In this document: piece after piece, positions 58,683-64,000 of the stretch
Position numbering within the stretch: the first letter of the stretch is position 1
Layout: every line of letters begins with the position of its first letter
Origin: Nocardia uniformis NBRC 13702
Lineage (GTDB): Bacteria > Actinomycetota > Actinomycetes > Mycobacteriales > Mycobacteriaceae
Reading direction: 5' to 3'
Assembly: GCF_001613345.1 (NCBI RefSeq)
Contig: NZ_BDCE01000077.1
Location: 1 to 64,000 of the forward strand
Length of the DNA: 64,000 nt
Made by a program: the position numbers and the translations under genes
Notes under the pieces: model-generated
Told to the model about the DNA's origin: nothing
Database searches by the model: none
The model's input: only the letters and a program-made list of their open reading frames with translations

Positions 58683-59944
58683 CAGTTCTCCATCAGGGTC
58701 TTGTAGTGCTGCCAGAAGGCCCGCATGGCGGTTTCGTCGGTTGCGCCGCCGACACGGAAGCCGTTCTCGTCGTCGTATTCACGATTCACGCCGCGTCGAA
58801 TATCGAGCCATTCCGGCAGCAGTTGCTCGACGCCGCGCTGATTGCGTTCATACATTTCGGTGTCGTCGGCGAGCAGCATGCCCGCCGGACCCACCGAGCC
58901 GATCGATTGCGACAGCATTCGCCTGTTCAATTCCGGTGCGCCGTCGAGCTGCACCGCGGTGGAGAACTGCACGCACTCACGCTCGGAGATCGGCTGGATA
59001 TTGAACACCTGGATCTCGGCGACGAACAGGTTCGGGAAGATCATCACGTGTGGCGCACCCTCGATGAGGATCTCTTCGGCTGCGGCGCCATGCTTTTCAC
59101 GCATGGCGGCGACGTAGTCCGGGACCCGGGATTCGGTGGTGCCGAACCAGCGCATCGGCTCGGCGAACTTGCGGAACTCCGGGCGCAGATCGTTCTCGCT
59201 GTGCCCATTGCCGAGCGCGCGGGTGACGGCGGTGGAATTGTCACTGTAGAGCGACCCGATGGTGGAGCCGGTCACCGAGAAGATCGAGCCGTGCACGAAT
59301 TGCGGGTGGTAGCCGTCGGTTTCGTTCTCGGCGAGTAGTTTCCAGTTGGCGTGCGTATGGTGTTTGAGCCAGCCCGCGTCCAGGGAGACCTTACCGACGG
59401 GCGAGAGCCGGGCCAGGCGGTCGAGTTCTCCCGCCGCCGCACCGAGGTGTTCGGCGAGCGGCGGAACGTCGGCGTTGAAACTGCCGAAGACGAAGCCGTG
59501 ATAGGACTCGACCTTCGGCACCGCACCGAGTTTCAGGTCGAGTGCGCCCTTGCCGCCGTATCCCTTGTTGAACGGGGCCCCCAGCAGCTCACCGGAATTG
59601 CGGTAGGTCCAGCCATGATAGGGGCACCGGAACGAGCTCGAATTGCCGCTCGGGGCGTCGCACACCAGATTGCCGCGATGCGCGCACCGGTTCACCAGCA
59701 GGTGCACCTCACCCGCGCGGTCGCGGGTCATGATGATGTCCTGCGGGCCGATATTCTTGCGCACGTAGTCGTTCGGTTGTGGCACTTCGCTGGTGTGCCC
59801 CACGAAGACCCAGCCGCCGTACCAGATCCGCTCCAGCTCATCGGCGAATACCGCGGGGTCGGTGTACAGCGAGCCGTGTACTCGCTCGGGCTGGATCAGC
59901 GCCGAATAGCCGACCCGTGGGGCCGACGCGGTCGCGATCGTCAT
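58682..59944 (-). CDS. Ring-hydroxylating dioxygenase, Rieske alpha subunit
   Basis: A 420-residue oxygenase subunit. Rieske [2Fe-2S] ligands: Cys87, His89 (CAHRG), Cys107, His110 (CPYHGW). Mononuclear iron: Asp210, His213 and His218 in ENETDGYHPQFVH, with the third ligand probably in LLADDTEMYER. With the beta subunit it inserts O2 into an aromatic ring to give a cis-dihydrodiol. The ferredoxin and reductase needed for electron supply are not in the window. ATG 59944 overlaps the ligase stop (ATGA). Confidence 0.93.
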   Translation of the reverse strand: MTIATASAPRVGYSALIQPERVHGSLYTDPAVFADELERIWYGGWVFVGHTSEVPQPNDYVRKNIGPQDIIMTRDRAGEVHLLVNRCAHRGNLVCDAPSGNSSSFRCPYHGWTYRNSGELLGAPFNKGYGGKGALDLKLGAVPKVESYHGFVFGSFNADVPPLAEHLGAAAGELDRLARLSPVGKVSLDAGWLKHHTHANWKLLAENETDGYHPQFVHGSIFSVTGSTIGSLYSDNSTAVTRALGNGHSENDLRPEFRKFAEPMRWFGTTESRVPDYVAAMREKHGAAAEEILIEGAPHVMIFPNLFVAEIQVFNIQPISERECVQFSTAVQLDGAPELNRRMLSQSIGSVGPAGMLLADDTEMYERNQRGVEQLLPEWLDIRRGVNREYDDENGFRVGGATDETAMRAFWQHYKTLMEN

Positions 59945-61641
59945 TTCTGCTCCAATCGCTGTTTCAGTTGTGCCACGAGCCGGTACTTCTGGACCTTGCC
60001 GGTCGGCGTGGTCGGAAGCTCGGCAGCCGTCAGGAACACAACATGTTTCGGGACCTTGAATCGGGCGAGATGGTCCTTGCACAGGGCGATGACGGTATCG
60101 GCGTCGATGTCGCTCCCGGGCGCGCGCACAACGCAGGCGCAGCCTGCCTCGCCCCAGCGTTCGTCCGGGATGCCGACCGCGTAGGCCTGACTGATCTCGG
60201 GCTGTGCGGTGAGCAGTTCCTCGATCTCTTTGGGCATCACCAGTTCTCCACCGCTCTTGTAGAGTTCCTTGCTGCGGCCGGTGATTTCGAGGTATCCGTC
60301 GGGGCGGACCCGGCCCAGATCCCCGGAGAACACCCAGCCGTCGCGCAGACCCCGCGCGGTCTCCTCGGGTTGGTCCCAGAAGCCGAGCATGCTGGTGGGG
60401 CCGTGCGAAATCAGTTCGCCCTCCGCACCATCGGGCAGTGCCTCGCCCGTCATCGGATCGACGGTGCGGTACCGGACGAGCGCACCGTCGTCGAGTCCGG
60501 CCACCCCCGCGGATTTCGGTCTGCCGACGGTGGCCGCGGTGAGTTCGAAGGAATCCTCGGGCCGGGTCAGTGTCATCGCGCCGCCGCATTCGGTCATGCC
60601 GTAGCCGGTGACGATCTCGGTGGCACCCAGTTCGTCGCGCACTCGCTCCCACAACCACACCGGGGCGGGTGCGGCACCGGAGAGCACCGCCGACAGCGAG
60701 GACAGGTCGTAGTCGTGTCGGTCCGGGTGTTCGAGGACCGCCACGGTCATGGTCGGCACGCACAGGATGTCGTTCGCCCGGTGCCGCTGGATTCCGGCCA
60801 GGTAGTCCTCGGGCTCGAATGTGGTCTGCATGATCACCGCCCCGCCCACCATGGTCGCGGCGATCAAGCCTTCGACATAGCCGAACATGTGATAACACGG
60901 CAGCGAGAACAGGATTCGCCGACCGTCCTCGAAGGCCCGGGTGAGCGCCGAGGCATAGCCGGTGCGCAGGACGGCGTCGTGGGTGATCAGGACGCCCTTC
61001 GGCGAACCAGTGGTTCCGGAGGTGTACAGGATGTCGCCGACGCTCGCCGGATCGACCGAGATCTGCTCAGCGGCACCATTGTTCGCTGTGCCCAGGGTTT
61101 CGAGATCGGCGAGTGTGCGCACTCCCGCGCGCACCTTGCCATCGGTCGGCATCTGGATCACGGTGTGCAGCAGCGGCAGTCGCTCGGTCACCCCGTCCGC
61201 CCAGCCGGGCGCGATGGTGTCGAGCATGCCGAGGTAATCGAGCCCGGCATGTCCGGTCATCGTGATCAGCAGGCGGGCCTGTGATTGGGCCAGCACATAC
61301 GCCAATTCCTCGGTCCGGTAGAGGAAATTCATCGGGATGGCCACCGCGCCCGCCGCGGCGATGGCGAACTTCACCGGAACGAACTCCGGGTAGTTGGCCA
61401 TCAGCACACCGACGTGGTCGCCGGGCCTGATCCCCAGCGCGACCAGACCATCCGCGAGTCGTGCCGCCCAGTCGGCGGTCTCGCGGTAGGTCAGCGTCCG
61501 GTCGTCGGTGATGACGAGTGGTCGGTCGCCGTACTCGGCGGCGCGGCCCACGAGCCAGTCAGCCAGCGCGGATGGCTGCCAGTTCGGGAACCGACCGGTC
61601 AAGGCGCTCCGGCGAGCGTCGAGTTCGGACATCGTTGTCAT
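59941..61641 (-). CDS. AMP-forming acyl-CoA ligase (2)
   Basis: A 566-residue ANL-superfamily ligase: TYRETADWAARLADGL, LYTSGTTGSPKGVLITHD (P-loop), YHMFGYVEGLI, GYGMTECGGAMTL, WVFSGDLGRVRPDGYLEITGRSKELYKSGGELVMPKEIE, and the terminal TTPTGKVQKYRL with the conserved Lys. It makes an acyl adenylate and then acyl-CoA. It shares the operon with a second ligase, so the two may activate different acids or stereoisomers. The ATG at 61641 lies 6 bases from the upstream stop. Confidence 0.92.
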   Translation of the reverse strand: MTTMSELDARRSALTGRFPNWQPSALADWLVGRAAEYGDRPLVITDDRTLTYRETADWAARLADGLVALGIRPGDHVGVLMANYPEFVPVKFAIAAAGAVAIPMNFLYRTEELAYVLAQSQARLLITMTGHAGLDYLGMLDTIAPGWADGVTERLPLLHTVIQMPTDGKVRAGVRTLADLETLGTANNGAAEQISVDPASVGDILYTSGTTGSPKGVLITHDAVLRTGYASALTRAFEDGRRILFSLPCYHMFGYVEGLIAATMVGGAVIMQTTFEPEDYLAGIQRHRANDILCVPTMTVAVLEHPDRHDYDLSSLSAVLSGAAPAPVWLWERVRDELGATEIVTGYGMTECGGAMTLTRPEDSFELTAATVGRPKSAGVAGLDDGALVRYRTVDPMTGEALPDGAEGELISHGPTSMLGFWDQPEETARGLRDGWVFSGDLGRVRPDGYLEITGRSKELYKSGGELVMPKEIEELLTAQPEISQAYAVGIPDERWGEAGCACVVRAPGSDIDADTVIALCKDHLARFKVPKHVVFLTAAELPTTPTGKVQKYRLVAQLKQRLEQK

Positions 61642-61647
61642 GGCCGA

Positions 61648-63285
61648 TCACCCGATCTCGTCGACGGCGTCGTCGAGGATCGCCTCGCGGAGTTTGAACT
61701 TCTGGACCTTTCCCGAGGGCGTGGTCGGTAGGCCGGTAGCGACGAACCAGCGACGAGGCGTTTTGAACGGTGCCAGTCGATCGCTCAGATGGTGTTTCAC
61801 CGACTCGACCAGGTCCTCCGGCTGTTCTCCGCGTAGCACGAGCACCGCGGCGACGGTCTCACCCCATTTGTCGTGTGGCACACCGACGACGGCGGCCTGT
61901 CGTACCGAATCATGCTCGACCAGACGGGATTCCACCTCGGCCGGCGCGATGTTCTCACCGCCGCTGATAATCATGTCCTTGAGTCGACCGGTCAGTGTGA
62001 TGAAGCCGCGACTGTCCATCGATCCCAGGTCACCGGTGTGCAGCCAGCCGTCGGCATCGACGGTCGCGGCGGTGGTCTCCGGGTCGCGGTAGTACTCGAT
62101 CATCTGCTGGTAGCCGCGGGCGCAGATCTCACCCTCGGTGCGCAGTGCCGCCACCCCGGATCCGTCAGCACCCGCGATTTTGGCTTCGACCTGGGCGACC
62201 GGTCGGCCGACGGTGGTCAGCTGGTCCTCGATCGAATCGGACTTGCGGGTCAGGGTGAGCACGGGTGCGAGTTCCGTCTGTCCGAACAGGTTGTGTACCG
62301 CAGCGCCGAATACGCGCGCGGAGCCCTCGATCAGTACCTGGGGGACGTTCGCGGCGCCGCCGACAATGCTGGTGAAACGCGGTGCCGTAGCTTCCTTTCC
62401 GCGTACCGCCTCCAGGAGCGCGCCCAGGACGGGCGGCACGAAGAACAGCACCTGGGCCTGTTCCGTCTTCGCCCAGGCCAGCACATCCGCCGGAGCGAAG
62501 GTTTCGACGAGCAGCGCGGTGCCCGCCTGCCACACCGGCCCGAGGGTGCCGATTACGCAGGCGGCGGTGTGGAACATGGGCAGTGGGTTGACGAAGACCG
62601 AGCCTTCCGCGATCTCGGCTGCCACCATGGTCATCTTGGCGACATTGACCAGCGAACGGTGGCGGAGCAGTACACCTTTCGGGTTTCCGGTCGTACCCGA
62701 GGTGTACTGGAGCATGACCGGAGCATCGGGATCGCTGGCGTACGGACCGAATTCGTCGTCGGCCGAGCAGCTCACCGCCTGCCAGCGGCCGCGATCGGAG
62801 AGACTGATCCGATGCTCGACGGCGGGCACCTGATCGACGGCCGCCGCAGCGACGCCCGCCATGTCATAGCCCTTGTTGTCGTCGGCGTGGATCAGCACCT
62901 TCGCACCGGAATGATCCAGCACATAGGCGAGTTCGTGCTGCCGGAACGCCGGGTTGATGGCCACCAGCACCCGTCCGGCGAGGGCCGCGCCGAATTCGAT
63001 GATCGGCCACTCCACGACATTGGGCGCCCACAGGGCCACGAAGTCACCCGGCTCGGTGATGGCCGTCAGCGCCGTCGCGACGCGCAGCGCCTCGTCGTAG
63101 AGCTGCCGGTAGGTGAGGCGGCGTAGTTCCGTAGTGCCGTGCGGTGTTCCGACCAGAGCGACGGTGTCGCCGTGGTGTTCGCCGCGATCAGCCAGTAGGG
63201 AGCCGACGGTGTGTTCCGACAGCGGCACGCTGTCGTCGCACGCCCAGTAGGACTCGGTGAGGGTACGTTCTGCCACAAATGTCAT
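61648..63285 (-). CDS. AMP-forming acyl-CoA ligase (1)
   Basis: A 545-residue ANL-superfamily ligase: VGSLLADRGEHHGDTVALVG, QYTSGTTGNPKGVLLRH, PMFHTAACVIGTLG, LFGQTELAPVLTLTR, DGWLHTGDLGSMDSRGFITLTGRLKDMIISGGENIAPAEVE, and TTPSGKVQKFKL with the catalytic Lys. Full length and all core motifs are present. It activates an acid with ATP and CoA. Paralogue of the following ligase gene; the substrate preference is not readable. Confidence 0.92.
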   Translation of the reverse strand: MTFVAERTLTESYWACDDSVPLSEHTVGSLLADRGEHHGDTVALVGTPHGTTELRRLTYRQLYDEALRVATALTAITEPGDFVALWAPNVVEWPIIEFGAALAGRVLVAINPAFRQHELAYVLDHSGAKVLIHADDNKGYDMAGVAAAAVDQVPAVEHRISLSDRGRWQAVSCSADDEFGPYASDPDAPVMLQYTSGTTGNPKGVLLRHRSLVNVAKMTMVAAEIAEGSVFVNPLPMFHTAACVIGTLGPVWQAGTALLVETFAPADVLAWAKTEQAQVLFFVPPVLGALLEAVRGKEATAPRFTSIVGGAANVPQVLIEGSARVFGAAVHNLFGQTELAPVLTLTRKSDSIEDQLTTVGRPVAQVEAKIAGADGSGVAALRTEGEICARGYQQMIEYYRDPETTAATVDADGWLHTGDLGSMDSRGFITLTGRLKDMIISGGENIAPAEVESRLVEHDSVRQAAVVGVPHDKWGETVAAVLVLRGEQPEDLVESVKHHLSDRLAPFKTPRRWFVATGLPTTPSGKVQKFKLREAILDDAVDEIG

Positions 63286-63299
63286 GGGCGCGCTTCCAT

Positions 63300-64000
63300 C
63301 TAATTACCGCGAAAGGCGGGACTTCTCTTCTCGTGGAACGCCGAGACTCCCTCGGCGAAATCTTCGGTGTCGAACAGCCGCACCTGCGCGTCGACCTCGT
63401 GGTCGAGTACTTCGAGGGGATCGCTGGGCCAGCGGGCGAAGTGAGATTTCATGGCGGCTATCGCCAATGGTGGCGCGGTGACAATGCGTTCGGCGTCCGC
63501 CAGCGCGGATTCCAGTGCCGTACCGGACGGCACGACCGTATCGGCCATACCGAGCGCGGCTGCCTCGGTTCCGGACAGCCGCGCCGGCAGCAGCATGAGC
63601 TGCCGGGCCTTGGCGGGACCCACTCGCGCGGGCAGCGAAGCGAATATCCCCATATCCCCGGCCAATCCGACACCGGTGAAGGCGGTGCTGAACACCGCGT
63701 CCGCCGCGGCGACAACCCGGTCGCAGGCCAGCGCGAGGGATGTGCCGGCACCGAACGCCGCGCCTTCGACCGCGGCGATCACCGGCTTGCCGCCCTGCCA
63801 GATCGCGCGAATCACTCGCTGAGCGGCCTGCGCGCGCGGGCGCGCTTCGGCTTCGCCCATGCGCCGCATGGTCGAGATATCGCCTCCCGCACAGAATCCC
63901 GCGCCCGCGCCGGTCAGGATGATGACCCGCACACCGGGATCGGCCATGGCCTCCTCCAGCCGCTCGGCGAGAGCCGAGCGCAGCGGCAGATCGATGGCAT
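63300..64000 (-). CDS. Enoyl-CoA hydratase/isomerase family protein, N-terminus beyond window
   Basis: Open from the window edge to a stop at 63300. The edge codons read AIDLPLRSALAERLEEAMADPGVR and lead into the crotonase oxyanion segment GAGAGFCAGGDIS, then FGAGTSLALACDRVVAAADAVFSTAF, ARLSGTEAAALGMADTVV, and the C-terminal FHEKRSPAF. This is a crotonase that hydrates, isomerises or cleaves an acyl-CoA. It precedes ligase 1 by 14 bases and probably is in the same operon. The real start lies to the right of the window. Confidence 0.88.
   Translation of the reverse strand, partial: AIDLPLRSALAERLEEAMADPGVRVIILTGAGAGFCAGGDISTMRRMGEAEARPRAQAAQRVIRAIWQGGKPVIAAVEGAAFGAGTSLALACDRVVAAADAVFSTAFTGVGLAGDMGIFASLPARVGPAKARQLMLLPARLSGTEAAALGMADTVVPSGTALESALADAERIVTAPPLAIAAMKSHFARWPSDPLEVLDHEVDAQVRLFDTEDFAEGVSAFHEKRSPAFRGN

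Noticed and set aside
59945..60898. In-frame extension of the Rieske alpha gene upstream into the ligase
   Set aside because: It overlaps a full-length acyl-CoA ligase gene in a different frame; the ATG at 59944 in an ATGA overlap is the natural start.
61873..63126. Long plus-strand frame opposite ligase 1
   Set aside because: Antisense shadow of a full ligase gene; His/Arg/Gly-rich and without homology.

Overview
The window is a high-GC actinobacterial chromosome segment, most likely Nocardia or a close mycolic-acid-containing relative. The signs are two Ag85-like mycolyltransferases, F420-type enzymes (an LLM oxidoreductase and a small deazaflavin-binding protein), MepB, RNHCP and MpaB/DUF2236 proteins, IdeR-type iron boxes, and many GTG starts and secreted Ala-rich small proteins. 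I saw no rRNA, tRNA, CRISPR array, insertion sequence or transposase. Species-level assignment is inference.

Layout. 1-5.7 kb: small housekeeping and accessory genes (DoxX-like membrane protein, MepB, a lipoprotein, an XRE regulator, two overlapping hot-dog thioesterases), then a copper-linked pair (MFS transporter and HMA chaperone) with a CsoR-type operator. 6-8.4 kb: a divergent second EF-Tu with a structured leader. 8.4-10.7 kb: two divergent secreted mycolyltransferases/esterases. 10.7-24 kb: mixed metabolism (GH65 phosphorylase with a universal stress protein, alpha/beta hydrolase, TetR-LLM pair, secreted peptidase-like hydrolase, WYL regulator), interspersed with decayed genes (LuxR response regulator, DUF389 protein, methyltransferase), and a lipoprotein related to Streptomyces subtilisin inhibitor. 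24-34.7 kb: AGCS symporter, tandem RNHCP genes, tandem large secreted alpha/beta-fold proteins, GNAT and secreted proteins. 34.9-36.4 kb: a gene graveyard with a GMC oxidoreductase/PucR chimera, a CCCGCGG tandem repeat and a HipA fragment.

36.5-43.6 kb: the most interesting locus. A siderophore-type N-formyltransferase (+ strand) and a 2007-residue NRPS (- strand) converge on a terminator, and each has an IdeR-like iron box upstream. The NRPS reads C-A-T-C-T-R: its second module has no adenylation domain, and the chain is released by a reductase, so the expected product is a peptide aldehyde or alcohol. No ornithine hydroxylase, MbtH protein or transporter is in the window.

43.8-64 kb: a large CoA-dependent catabolic region. 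A continuous minus-strand run from the right edge to 52987 encodes enoyl-CoA hydratase, two acyl-CoA ligases, a Rieske ring-hydroxylating dioxygenase (alpha, beta and a small companion protein), a CoA-transferase, a thiolase, a thiolase-fold/OB-fold fusion lacking its active-site Cys, and an SCP2-type thiolase. Most of the junctions are stop/start overlaps. Next to it lie a MaoC-type hydratase, a second minus-strand operon (enoyl-CoA hydratase, acyl-CoA dehydrogenase, SDR, FAD oxidoreductase), a further acyl-CoA dehydrogenase, a CoA-ester lyase, and an MpaB-type oxygenase divergent from a TetR regulator. Two divergent promoter regions share a 16-bp AT-rich palindrome, pointing to one repressor for the set. 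Ligation, ring dihydroxylation and beta-oxidation-like chain cleavage suggest breakdown of an aromatic or alicyclic acid; the substrate cannot be read from sequence.
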